From Streptomyces mobaraensis (lineage in GTDB: Bacteria; Actinomycetota; Actinomycetes; Streptomycetales; Streptomycetaceae), in assembly GCF_020099395.1 (NCBI RefSeq), contig NZ_CP083590.1, positions 4,712,001 to 4,776,000 of the forward strand: a stretch of DNA of 64,000 bases, given 5' to 3'. Positions 8,189 through 16,674 of this stretch are shown here, piece by piece. Position numbers and translations under genes: made by a program. The notes under the pieces were generated by a model. It had not been told where the DNA came from and made no database searches. It was given only the letters and a program-made list of their open reading frames with translations. Position 1 is the first letter of the stretch. Every line of letters starts with the position of its first letter.

Positions 8189-10560
8189 CGGGGATGGGCG
8201 GCAGCGCCGGAGCGGGCGGCTCGGGAGGGCCGGACGACGTGACGGGCGTGCTCGGCGCCCTGGTCACCTCCTCCGTGACCGCGCCCGCGCCGGTCCCCGA
8301 CGGACCCCCGCAGGGCATCGGCGTGTCCGTCCCGGCCGCCGACGCCGCGGCCAAGACGCAGGGCACCTTCCCGTACGCCGCCGACCTGTGGGCGGAGGGC
8401 CTGCTGTGGGCGGCGGTGCTGCGGTCCCCGCACCCGCACGCCCGGATCGTCTCCATCGACACCGCGACGGCCGCCGCCATGCCGGGCGTGCACGCCGTCG
8501 TCACCCACGCCGACGTGCCGGGCGACGCCGCGCACGGGCGGCGGGTCGCGGACCGCCCGGTGTTCGCGTCGGACGTGGTGCGCCACCACGGCGAGCCGAT
8601 CGCCGCGGTCGCCGCCGATCACCCGGACACCGCGCGGCTCGCCGCCGCCGCCATCGCCGTCGAGTACGAGGTGCTGGAGCCGGTCACCGACCCCGAACTG
8701 GCCTTCTCCGCCGAGCCGCTGCACCCGGACGGCAACCTCATCCGCCACATCCCGCTGCGCTTCGGCGACCCCGAGATCACCGGCGAGGTGGTGGTCGAGG
8801 GGCTGTACCGGATCGGCCGGCAGGACCCGGCGCCCATCGGCGCGGAGGCCGGCCTCGCCGTGCCACGGCCGGACGGCGGCGTCGAGATCTACTGCGCCTC
8901 CACCGACCCGCACGCCGACCGCGACCTGGCCGCCGCCTGCTTCGCCCTCGAACCGGAACGCGTCAAGATCGTCGTCACCGGCGTGCCCGGCGCGATGGGC
9001 GACCGCGAGGACTCCGGCGTCCAGCTGCCGCTCGGCCTGCTCGCGCTGCGCACCGGCCACCCGGTGAAGCTCGCGGCGACCCGCGAGGAGTCGTTCCTCA
9101 GCCACGCCCACCGCCACCCGACGCTGCTGCGCTACCGCCACCACGCGGACGCGGAGGGCAAGCTGGTCAAGGTCGAGGCGCAGATCCTGATGGACGCCGG
9201 CGCCTACGCCGACTCCTCCGGCGACGCGCTCGCCGCCGCCGTCGCCTTCGCCTGCGGCCCGTACGTCGTCCCGCACGCCTTCGTCGAGGGCTGGGCCGTC
9301 CGCACCAACAACCCGCCGTCCGGGCATGTGCGCGGCGAGGGCGCGATGCAGGTCTGCGCCGCCTACGAGGGCCAGATGGACAAGCTGGCGGCGCGGCTCG
9401 GCATCGACCCCGCCGAGCTGCGCATGCGCAACATCATGGCGACGGGCGACATCCTGCCCACCGGCCAGACGGTCACCTGCCCGGCCCCCGTCGCCGAACT
9501 CCTCGCCGCCGTCCGAGACTTCCCCCTCCCCGCCCTGCCCAAGGACGATCCGGAGGAGGAGTGGCTGCTCCCCGGCGGCCTGGAGGGCGCCGGCGAACCG
9601 GGCGCCGTCCGGCGCGGCGTCGGCTACGGCGTCGGCATGGTCCACATGCTCGGCGCGGAGGGCGCGGACGAGGTGTCCACGGCGACGGTGAAGGTCAGCG
9701 GTTCCGTCGCGACCGTCATCTGCGCCGCCGTCGAGACCGGCCAGGGCTTCTCCACCCTCGCCCGGCAGATCGTCCAGGAGGTCCTGGGCATCACGGACGT
9801 GTACGTGGCCCCCGTCGACACCGACCAGCCGCCGTGCGGCCCGGCCGCCCACGGCCGCCACACCTGGGTCTCGGGCGGCGCGGTCGAGCGGGCCGCGCGC
9901 ATGGTGCGCACCCAGCTCCTCCAGCCGCTGGCCGCCCAGTTCGGCATGTCCACCGAGCTGCTGACGATCGCCGACGGCAAGATCACCTCGTACGACGGCG
10001 TGCTCAGCACCACCGTCGCCGAGGCCCTCGACGGCAAGGAGCTCTGGGCCACCGCCCAGTGCCGCCCCCACCCCACCGAGCCGCTGGACGAGACCGGCCA
10101 GGGCGACGCCTTCGTCGGCATCGCCTTCTGCGCGGTACGGGCCGTGGTGGACGTCGACGTCGAACTCGGCTCCGTCCGCGTCGTCGAGATGGCCGTCGCC
10201 CAGGACGTCGGCCGCGTCCTCAACCCCGCCCAGGCACACGCCCGCATCGAGGCCGGCGTCACCCAGGGCCTCGGCGCGGCCCTCACCGAGAACCTCCGCA
10301 CCTCGGCAGGCCAGGTCCGCCGCCCGGACTTCAGCGGCTACGCCCTGCCGACGTCCCTGGACGCCCCGGACATCCGCATCGTCAAGCTCGTCGAGGAACG
10401 CGACGTGGTCGCCCCCTTCGGCGCCAAGGCCATCAGCGCCGCCCCGGTCGTCACCTCCCCCGCCGCCATCGCCTCGGCCGTCCGCGCCGCCACCGGCCGC
10501 CCGGTCAACCGCCTCCCGATCCGGCCGCAGGCGGCGGTGGCGGTACCGACGGGGGCGTGA
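8185..10560 (+). CDS. Molybdo-hydroxylase molybdopterin-binding subunit, active-site variant
   Basis: A 791-residue large subunit of the xanthine dehydrogenase/aldehyde oxidase family, which would hold the Mo-pterin cofactor. The N-terminal domain is recognisable (WAEGLLWAAVLRSPHPHARI), as are GQGFSTLARQIVQEVLG and the C-terminal PAAIASAVRAATGRPVNRLP. Two family hallmarks are changed. The Gly-rich FGGK-type motif reads GAMGDRED (about residues 269-276). The GExP motif carrying the catalytic Glu reads KAISAAP, with Ala at about residue 752 where Glu is expected. ATG 8185 overlaps the previous stop (ATGA). It may be a diverged or non-catalytic paralogue; its substrate is unknown. Confidence 0.88.
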   Translation: MTGMGGSAGAGGSGGPDDVTGVLGALVTSSVTAPAPVPDGPPQGIGVSVPAADAAAKTQGTFPYAADLWAEGLLWAAVLRSPHPHARIVSIDTATAAAMPGVHAVVTHADVPGDAAHGRRVADRPVFASDVVRHHGEPIAAVAADHPDTARLAAAAIAVEYEVLEPVTDPELAFSAEPLHPDGNLIRHIPLRFGDPEITGEVVVEGLYRIGRQDPAPIGAEAGLAVPRPDGGVEIYCASTDPHADRDLAAACFALEPERVKIVVTGVPGAMGDREDSGVQLPLGLLALRTGHPVKLAATREESFLSHAHRHPTLLRYRHHADAEGKLVKVEAQILMDAGAYADSSGDALAAAVAFACGPYVVPHAFVEGWAVRTNNPPSGHVRGEGAMQVCAAYEGQMDKLAARLGIDPAELRMRNIMATGDILPTGQTVTCPAPVAELLAAVRDFPLPALPKDDPEEEWLLPGGLEGAGEPGAVRRGVGYGVGMVHMLGAEGADEVSTATVKVSGSVATVICAAVETGQGFSTLARQIVQEVLGITDVYVAPVDTDQPPCGPAAHGRHTWVSGGAVERAARMVRTQLLQPLAAQFGMSTELLTIADGKITSYDGVLSTTVAEALDGKELWATAQCRPHPTEPLDETGQGDAFVGIAFCAVRAVVDVDVELGSVRVVEMAVAQDVGRVLNPAQAHARIEAGVTQGLGAALTENLRTSAGQVRRPDFSGYALPTSLDAPDIRIVKLVEERDVVAPFGAKAISAAPVVTSPAAIASAVRAATGRPVNRLPIRPQAAVAVPTGA

Positions 10561-10596
10561 CGGCGGGACGGGCGGAAGAGAGCCCGTCGGCACGGT

Positions 10597-11001
10597 TCAC
10601 CGCCGCCGCTTTCGGACTTCCTTCCAGCGGCGGTACCGGCGTTCGTTCTTCTCGCTGTTGAGCAGCTCCTTCAGCCGTGGCGACAACTCGGGCAGCACGG
10701 CGCCCTGTTCTTGGGCGTCCAGCAGCCCCCGGACGTACGCGCGCGCCTGCTCCTCCAGCGGCCCCAGGCGATTCGACCGCCGGACCGCGAGCACCCACAG
10801 CCAGATCACGAGGGGCACGAGCAGCAGCGCCGCGTAGGCGGCGGGCACCCCTTCTGTGGACGCGTCCAGCGCTCCCAGGGCGGCGACAATGGCAAGCAGG
10901 CACCCTCCCTCGTCGTACCACTCGCCCTTGCCCGCGATCCGTTCGTAGTGAGCGACGGCTTCCGGCTTCGGCGGGATGAGATCGTCAAACGGCTCGGGCA
11001 T
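10597..11001 (-). CDS. Small two-helix membrane protein A (134 aa)
   Basis: Unrecognised 134-residue protein. The N-terminus is MPEPFDDLIPP, then the motif HYERIAGKGEWYDEGGC, then two hydrophobic segments (LLAIVAALGALDA, about residues 35-48, and AAYAALLLVPLVIWLWVLAV, about 54-73), then a charged C-terminal half ending KEVRKRRR. It is a clear paralogue of the next gene upstream (11055-11453), sharing YERIAGKGxWYDExGC and the membrane pair. It is last in a leftward cluster that starts at the WXG-like gene at 14191. Two tandem copies of a small membrane protein beside a putative secreted effector would suit immunity proteins, but that is inference. Confidence 0.7.
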   Translation of the reverse strand: MPEPFDDLIPPKPEAVAHYERIAGKGEWYDEGGCLLAIVAALGALDASTEGVPAAYAALLLVPLVIWLWVLAVRRSNRLGPLEEQARAYVRGLLDAQEQGAVLPELSPRLKELLNSEKNERRYRRWKEVRKRRR

Positions 11002-11054
11002 GACTGCCTTTCGGCCACCGATGGTGGGCGGGGCGCGAGCGGGTGGTGCCGGTG

Positions 11055-11453
11055 TCAGCGCTGCTTCTTGCGGGTCTTTCTCGCAAGGTGTTCACGAACC
11101 TCTTTCTCTGCCCGATACATCTGCTGCAAAGCGGGGGACGGCTGCGGGATCCTTGCGCCTCTCTCCTCGGCGTCCACCAGGCGCCGCACGTAGTCGCGGG
11201 TCTCGCCGTACAAGGGCCGCAGACGAAAGGCGCGCCGGATGGCGAGGGCCCACAGCCACATGACGGCAGGGACGAGCAGGAGGGCCGCATAACCTGCCCG
11301 GAAGTCGCTGCTGAAGCCGACCAGGGCTCCTACGAGGGGGAAAATGGCGAGAGTACAACCTGCTTCGTCGTACCATCCGCCCTTGCCGGCGATCCGCTCA
11401 TAGTCAACGACGGTTTTTGATTTACGCGGGGCCTGGTCGAATTGCTCTGGCAT
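11055..11453 (-). CDS. Small two-helix membrane protein B, paralogue of A
   Basis: 132 residues, starting MPEQFDQAPRK. It has the shared block VVDYERIAGKGGWYDEAGC, two hydrophobic stretches (LAIFPLVGALVGF and YAALLLVPAVMWLWALAI) and a basic tail ending ARKTRKKQR. ATG 11453 is chosen over GTG 11459 because GAGAGG lies 5 nt before the ATG and it aligns with the paralogue's MPEPF. The start is 9 nt after the stop of the 369-residue gene, so translation is likely coupled. Function unknown. Confidence 0.7.
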   Translation of the reverse strand: MPEQFDQAPRKSKTVVDYERIAGKGGWYDEAGCTLAIFPLVGALVGFSSDFRAGYAALLLVPAVMWLWALAIRRAFRLRPLYGETRDYVRRLVDAEERGARIPQPSPALQQMYRAEKEVREHLARKTRKKQR

Positions 11454-11462
11454 GGGCACCTC

Positions 11463-12572
11463 TCAAGCCTTCTTGACCGACCGACGGTAACCCGCGGGCG
11501 CCCCCGCCGGTCTCCGGCAAGGGCCGAGCACCTTGACGAGAAGTCGCTGATCGGCAGGGAATGGGGTCAGGCCAAGGCGGTAGCCCGCAGCGTGCACCGC
11601 TGAGAAAGAAGGGTCTGCCGTCGTCAATGAGGGAGTCCGGTTCCATCCGTGAGCCAGTAGAGCGGTCTCGGCGCGCCGCATTGCCTCGGTGGGGCTGTCG
11701 GAGATTGTCGCACTGCGCACGGACCACTCGTGCAGGAGAGAACATGGAGCAGCGTTCCCTACCGCTCGGCAGTCGGGGCAGACAACCTGGCTCAATCGGT
11801 TCTCAGGGCTGACCGATCCATGCATCGCCAAGGCGTCCAAAACATTGCTGGAATGCTCGTATATCTCTTGTGTGGAAGCGGTGGGACTACCCCCGCCAGG
11901 GCGGAACGCCTGGGACGGTGTCGTGAGGAATAGTAGGTCGTCCTCGCTTGACCAGTTCATGGTTTGAACAACACTGGCGAACAGTTCGGAATAGAAATCC
12001 CAGTCGTCCATGGCCGGAGTCGTGAGTTCCAGTACTATCACCTCTGAGCCCTCGGGTGAGGGGGTGTAGACCTGGATCACTCCCTTGACCATTTCGACCG
12101 GGAAGCCGGTGCCCGAAAACTCCGAAGGGACCAGGAACGGTTCATCTCCTATGCGTACGACGACTCTGCCGCAGGGGAGGTCGGTGCACCGTATGTCATC
12201 CTGCGGATAGGCTTCCCTGAGGGCGGACGCCGTCTGACCGAGGAGATCTGTGGCCGTGTAGCCCTCAAGCGAGAGTCGGTACATCGCCAAGGAAGCGGTG
12301 CTCTGCCTCTCTCCGTCCATATCGAGTGCGCAGAAGGCCGCGTACTCGGCTCCTGCCTCAATGAAGTCCTCAAGAAGGCACCCGTAGGCCACGCACAACC
12401 GGAGTCTCTCCTCATCGGTGCCGGATGGCAGAAGTCTCTCGGCCATGTAGTAGAGCCGGTCGGCTGCTTCTTCGGCATCCACGGAGTCCAGCGGAAGAGG
12501 GTGGAAGAAGGCGGGGGGAAGCCAGGTAATGTAGAGGTCGCTGCGAGCAGTGGTGTCTGCGGAGGTTTTCAT
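11463..12572 (-). CDS. Hypothetical protein, 369 aa, in WXG cluster
   Basis: No family recognised. The predicted protein is soluble and acidic: an N-terminal helical region (EEAADRLYYMAERLLPSGTDEERLRL), a central beta-rich part (VEMVKGVIQVYTPSPEGSEVIVLELTTPAMDDW, residues about 175-210) and a C-terminal part with two CxxC-like Cys in VCPDCRAVGNAAPCS. Several segments recall ESX-associated cytoplasmic proteins that handle secreted partners, but only in general character. It starts 8 nt after the stop of the 421-residue effector-like gene and sits 9 nt before the small membrane protein, so it is mid-operon. A chaperone or immunity role is inferred only from position. Confidence 0.65.
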   Translation of the reverse strand: MKTSADTTARSDLYITWLPPAFFHPLPLDSVDAEEAADRLYYMAERLLPSGTDEERLRLCVAYGCLLEDFIEAGAEYAAFCALDMDGERQSTASLAMYRLSLEGYTATDLLGQTASALREAYPQDDIRCTDLPCGRVVVRIGDEPFLVPSEFSGTGFPVEMVKGVIQVYTPSPEGSEVIVLELTTPAMDDWDFYSELFASVVQTMNWSSEDDLLFLTTPSQAFRPGGGSPTASTQEIYEHSSNVLDALAMHGSVSPENRLSQVVCPDCRAVGNAAPCSLLHEWSVRSATISDSPTEAMRRAETALLAHGWNRTPSLTTADPSFSAVHAAGYRLGLTPFPADQRLLVKVLGPCRRPAGAPAGYRRSVKKA

Positions 12573-12580
12573 CTGCTTAA

Positions 12581-13846
12581 TCAGCTGGCCAGGGCCTGAT
12601 GGAATGCGGTGGGCGTACCTCTTCTGCCGGTGTAAGGAGCAGGTGCTTGGGTTAGGGGTTCTCTTTCGTGGTGGCTGGAACTTTCACCATGGGTGATCAA
12701 TTTCTCCAGGCCGTGTACGGTGGTCAGGGCCTTTATCGGGCCGGTGACCATTTCAGGGGAGATCCGGGCTTCCCCGGGCTTCCCGATTATTTGTTTCCCG
12801 GACTTTCCGCTGAATCGATTCACGACATTGCTGATCCCCTTCGTGCTGATGGGGTTAGTAAAACCTTCCAGGAACCCTGTTCGTGCCTCCTTCGCTCCGT
12901 TCAGCAACTTGCCGCCCTTGGCGCCTGCTTTTATTCCTTGAACGAGTCCCTTGCCTGCACCGAAGGAGGGAAAGAGTCCCAAGCTGTCCATTCCCATTTT
13001 GGTGAAAGCTGTCTTTTTGTCGATGAGTCCGCGCTGCCAGGCCATGTAATGCCCTGCCGCTGCCGCGCTTGCGCAGGCGACGGACAAGCCGCCCAGGACG
13101 GCGCCTGCGGGTGGGAACACGCTGGCCACGATGGCCGCCAAGGCCAATGCGCTTGACAGCGTGGAAAACAGATCCGCGTGCTTGACGAGGAAGTTCTTGA
13201 ACCCCTTCCACGCCTTGTTGAGGCCGCCCGATATCCGCTCCCACACACTGATGTCCGGCGGGTGGTTCTTGGCGGCCTCGCGTATCGCCTTGGCCGCTTC
13301 TTCCGAGTGCCGTTCCCACTTCTCCCGCAGGCGCTCGGCCTCGGCGATGATCAGGTCGAGTGCGTGCACGGCTTTGGCGGCGTCTGAGGCTGCCTTGCTG
13401 CTGTCGCTGGTCAGCTTGTCGGCCTCGGCCTTGGAGATCTGCACATGATTGTGGTTGATGTCATCGATCTTCTGATTGATGAGTTTGCTGGCCTCGACCG
13501 TCTCTTTGACTTTTGACCTCGCGGCTACCGCGTCGCTTTCGAGTCTCTTCGCTGTCTCCTGGTGGGCGTGGAGGTTCTCACGCCACTGCTTCAGCGCACG
13601 GGAGCAGTCATGCATGGACTTGCTGCCCTGTTGCAAATAGGTGGGCAGTTTGCCGAGTTGGCCTCTGAAGGCCGTGGCCGCCTCCCCCTTCCAGACTTTG
13701 TCCGACTTGCCGATTTGTTCTACCAGGCCATGGAGCTCTTCGAGTTCGTCTGCGACTCGGCCGACGTCGTGTGCGAGCCACTCGGTTGTCTTTACGCTGC
13801 CTTTTGCGGGATTGAACCCAAGGCCAGGCCATGCTGAGTCGGACAT
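12581..13846 (-). CDS. Putative type VII secreted protein with WXG100-like N-terminus
   Basis: 421 residues. Residues about 15-110 form a helical hairpin with the WxG turn (VWKGEAATAF, near residue 52). A long coiled-coil-like stretch rich in Ala/Glu/Lys runs to about 200. Two hydrophobic segments follow (LSSALALAAIVASVFPPAGAVLGG and VACASAAAAGHYMAW, about 230-275). The C-terminal 140 residues are Gly/Lys-rich without a recognised toxin domain. This architecture fits streptomycete T7SS-secreted proteins whose C-terminus varies. Codon use is visibly less GC-rich than in the flanking operons. It is second in the leftward operon. Confidence 0.75.
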   Translation of the reverse strand: MSDSAWPGLGFNPAKGSVKTTEWLAHDVGRVADELEELHGLVEQIGKSDKVWKGEAATAFRGQLGKLPTYLQQGSKSMHDCSRALKQWRENLHAHQETAKRLESDAVAARSKVKETVEASKLINQKIDDINHNHVQISKAEADKLTSDSSKAASDAAKAVHALDLIIAEAERLREKWERHSEEAAKAIREAAKNHPPDISVWERISGGLNKAWKGFKNFLVKHADLFSTLSSALALAAIVASVFPPAGAVLGGLSVACASAAAAGHYMAWQRGLIDKKTAFTKMGMDSLGLFPSFGAGKGLVQGIKAGAKGGKLLNGAKEARTGFLEGFTNPISTKGISNVVNRFSGKSGKQIIGKPGEARISPEMVTGPIKALTTVHGLEKLITHGESSSHHEREPLTQAPAPYTGRRGTPTAFHQALAS

Positions 13847-13897
13847 GTTTCTCCCACGGGTGAGTCCGGTGGTCGTATTCGGGGCGCTGTCGGCGGC

Positions 13898-14191
13898 TTA
13901 CCGTTCGCGGGCGCTGAACCCCTGGCGTAGGACGTGTTCGTATTCCGTGAACTCCTTCGAGACCTCCTTCAGAGCGCTGTGGATGTGCTTGGACCCCTTG
14001 GCTATGCGCTTGATGCCGTCGTGCCAGTTGTCCTGGAAGTGGTAGCAAGCTGCGTCGAGGCCCTGAGTGCCCAGGCCTTTCGGCCCGACCTTTTTCAACG
14101 AGGCGCAGGCGTCGTGCATCCGTTCCGTCACCTCGTTCAGCCTTCGCAGCAAGTCCGCCATGCCGTCATCAGCGTGGCCGAAATCAGACAT
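13898..14191 (-). CDS. WXG100/ESAT-6-like small protein
   Basis: A 97-residue all-helical protein of WXG100 size (MSDFGHADDGMADLLRR...). Two long helices flank a central turn, CYHFQDNWHDGIKRI, where W-x-x-G stands in for WxG. ATG 14191 is chosen over TTG 14194; AAGGAGGG lies just upstream. It heads the leftward operon and precedes the larger WXG-bearing gene by 51 bp, the common pairing of a small partner with a larger T7SS substrate. Confidence 0.72.
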   Translation of the reverse strand: MSDFGHADDGMADLLRRLNEVTERMHDACASLKKVGPKGLGTQGLDAACYHFQDNWHDGIKRIAKGSKHIHSALKEVSKEFTEYEHVLRQGFSARER

Positions 14192-14556
14192 CAACCCTCC
14201 TTGATTTGTTGGCCTCTTGGGCGCGGATGGAGGTGCGTCTTGTGCACCAGGGCGCGCCTCGGTGACTGTAAGTCAAGTCTCATGGCTGAGCAAGATTTTG
14301 ACAGAGACTGTCATGTCGGTGAGTGTGGGGGGTGTTGTGCCGGGCGTTCACCTCGCCCGGCGCGGCGGTCGTGGCCATGGGCGGTGGTCGCTGACGGTGA
14401 GGCTGGGCATGAGCCTGGTCGTTTGCTTCTACATTCAACTGCTCAGGGAGGGTGAGGAGTTGGGATCGTTCGTGGTGTGCGCGCACCTACCTGTCGGTAG
14501 TCTTGCACGGCTTGATGTAGGGACCATGGAGTGGGTGGACGAGGGATGGGGCGGAA
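14192..14556. promoter_or_regulatory. Divergent promoter region of the WXG island
   Basis: 365 bp between the two divergently read arms, with no supported ORF. It holds a perfect inverted repeat TGACAG-AGA-CTGTCA at 14299-14313, whose left end overlaps a TTGACA -35-like hexamer (14298-14303), and a short GC hairpin (GCCGGGCG...CGCCCGGC, about 14339-14360). These could control both arms at once. Confidence 0.45.
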
Positions 14557-14994
14557 GTGGGGGCACAGTCCGCGAGCGACAGGCTGAAGGTGGAGCTCGG
14601 CACGCTCAAGACCTTCAAAGGGCGTATCGACGAAGCGCTAAGCAGGCTGGGTGGTTCGGAAGCGGACCCGTCACACGTGGAGCAAGCGACCTTCGATCAG
14701 GGGCATCTGGGCAAGGGCTTCGACGCGGTAGGGGCGCTGTACGGCGCCTACCGGGCCGTGCATCAGGACCTGGCCGCTCTGTCGAAGCTGCTCGCCGACC
14801 AGATCGAGGCCCTGAGCCTGGCCGTGCAAGGGGCGCACAACGGCTACCAGGAGACGGACCGGGAGCACCAGCGCCGCATATGGGCGGTCCAGCAGGAGGT
14901 CGCGAAGCACTACGACCCGAAGCTGGATCCGCACGGGTCCAAGGGCGGCGATCCGGGTCACACGGGCGGGGACCACGACAAGGGGGGCATGTGA
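14557..14994 (+). CDS. WXG100-like protein, 145 aa
   Basis: Helical protein of about 110 residues plus a disordered Gly/His/Asp tail (SKGGDPGHTGGDHDKGGM). The helices pair in the ESX style (LKTFKGRIDEALSRL and VHQDLAALSKLLADQIEALSLAVQ), but there is no tryptophan turn; the central segment reads FDQGHLGKGFDAV. GTG 14557 is the only plausible start in frame. The stop is 1 nt before the next ATG, so the two are cotranslated. Function is inferred from its neighbour, a larger WXG protein. Confidence 0.7.
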   Translation: MGAQSASDRLKVELGTLKTFKGRIDEALSRLGGSEADPSHVEQATFDQGHLGKGFDAVGALYGAYRAVHQDLAALSKLLADQIEALSLAVQGAHNGYQETDREHQRRIWAVQQEVAKHYDPKLDPHGSKGGDPGHTGGDHDKGGM

Positions 14995-14995
14995 C

Positions 14996-16642
14996 ATGAA
15001 GGGTCAGGAGAACGGTGCGAACCCCGGCTCGGCCAGGCCCACGTTCACGCCGGCCGTGGTTCCCGACTTCGGCACGTACTCCCACGAGCAGCTGCTCGCC
15101 ATGGTCGAGCACGCCGACGAGCACAAGATCAGGGCCATCGGGCTCAGGCTCCAGGAGGCGGCTCAGACGATCGGTGAGGTGGGGCAAGGGCTCAAGGAGC
15201 ACATGGGCCGCCTGGAGTGGGACGGCGAGGGCGCCCGGGCCTTCCAAGCCTGGGGTGCCGACATGTCCAACGCCACCCTGTACTTGAGCGGTTACAGCGA
15301 GAAGGTCGGCATGTGGATCTGTGCCGCCGCCAACGCCCTCAGCGCGGCCCAGAAGATGCCGCCCGTCCCGGCCGACGCCAAGGCGAAGGTGGACAAGTTC
15401 GACCGGCTCAACCCCGGGCTGCGTGCCGACCCCGGCAGGTTCCACGACACGCGGACTCTCTATGCCAAGGACGGCCCCAGCCCCGCGGAGGTGACGACCG
15501 CGCTCACCAAACTCCGCCAGGAGCACGACCACGCGGCCGAGGCGATGACGCGGCTCGCCCAGGCGTACAACGACTCCGGCGACGAGATCACCAAGGGGGT
15601 GCGGCCGAACTTTCCGCCGATGCCGGCGACGATGTTGCCTCCGTCGTTCATCAACGATGCTGAGCACATCAGTCTGGACGGGGCAGGTGGTGGCGGTGGC
15701 GGCGGGGACGGCACCGCTGGCCACGTCGACAAGGGCGGGCCCGCAGCCGGGGACGGTACGACGGGTACTGCCGAGGCCGGTGGGGCTGCCGCAAGTGGCG
15801 GGAGGACCGTTCCGCCGGTGAGCCGTGCGGATTCCTCGACGAGAGTGGACGGAGGCGTGCCCGTTCCTACGGTGCCGGCGACTCCTGACGTACCGGCGAC
15901 TCCCACCGTGCCGGACGGCGGGCAGCCGGTGCCCACCACACCGACCGGCCCGACACCCACGGGACCGGCGTCCCCACCGCACCGGCCCAACAGGTCCGTT
16001 CCCGGCGTTCCAGGCCTGCCCCCCACGTGGCCCGGCCGCGTGCCGTCGGCGCCGAAGCAGGGCGGTGACCCGGGCCCGGCAGGTTCCCGGCGCGGAACGG
16101 TACCGCCGGTGGAGGGAGCTCCGGGCGGTCGCGTGGGCGCGCCGGCCGCCAGGATGCCTGCCGTGGCGCTCCCGCCCACAGGTGGCGAGGCAACTCCAGT
16201 GGCCCCCCGAAAGCCGTTCGACGGTGTGCTGGGTGGTCGCCCCGCCCCTAGGGCATCCGAAGCAGGGCTTCCCGCAGGGCCTCGCGGAACGGTCGTCGGT
16301 GCGGAGTCCGGGGCAGCCGGTGCGGTGGGTCAGGGCCGTCCCAGTATGGGAGTCGGCCCTGGCCCCGGCGGGACACCGGGTGCGGGAGGCGCCGGTCGGG
16401 GCGCGAACCGGACGGGCGGCCGACGTCTCGCCTCCGAAAGTGGGGGAGAGGTCGGTGGCCGGACGGTCCAGGGAGCCGTCTCGGAAGGCCGCCCCTTCAC
16501 CCGGGGCGGATCGGGTCTCGTGCGTGGTCACCGGGACAAGGGACGCGGCCATGACGATGGCGGTAGCGCCAGCCGCCGGTCCGGCCACTTCGTCGAGGAG
16601 GAGCAGGGAGCGGGAGAGGAACGCAGGCCGTTTTCCCTGTGA
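14996..16642 (+). CDS. WXG/PPE-like protein with long Pro/Gly-rich C-terminus
   Basis: 548 residues. The N-terminal about 210 residues are helical, with the WxG turn in RLEWDGEGARAF (near residue 75), and resemble ESX substrates of the PPE/WXG type in size. From about residue 220 the sequence is low-complexity: a Gly7 run, then Pro/Val/Thr repeats (VPATPDVPATPTVPDGG), then Arg/Gly/Pro-rich sequence to the end. No transmembrane segment or catalytic motif is seen. It is cotranslated with the preceding gene and followed after 32 nt by the mycosin, so it may be the protease's substrate or a scaffold. Confidence 0.78.
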   Translation: MKGQENGANPGSARPTFTPAVVPDFGTYSHEQLLAMVEHADEHKIRAIGLRLQEAAQTIGEVGQGLKEHMGRLEWDGEGARAFQAWGADMSNATLYLSGYSEKVGMWICAAANALSAAQKMPPVPADAKAKVDKFDRLNPGLRADPGRFHDTRTLYAKDGPSPAEVTTALTKLRQEHDHAAEAMTRLAQAYNDSGDEITKGVRPNFPPMPATMLPPSFINDAEHISLDGAGGGGGGGDGTAGHVDKGGPAAGDGTTGTAEAGGAAASGGRTVPPVSRADSSTRVDGGVPVPTVPATPDVPATPTVPDGGQPVPTTPTGPTPTGPASPPHRPNRSVPGVPGLPPTWPGRVPSAPKQGGDPGPAGSRRGTVPPVEGAPGGRVGAPAARMPAVALPPTGGEATPVAPRKPFDGVLGGRPAPRASEAGLPAGPRGTVVGAESGAAGAVGQGRPSMGVGPGPGGTPGAGGAGRGANRTGGRRLASESGGEVGGRTVQGAVSEGRPFTRGGSGLVRGHRDKGRGHDDGGSASRRSGHFVEEEQGAGEERRPFSL

Positions 16643-16674
16643 TCGACTGAACCTGCCGCAGGAAGAGGGCACTT

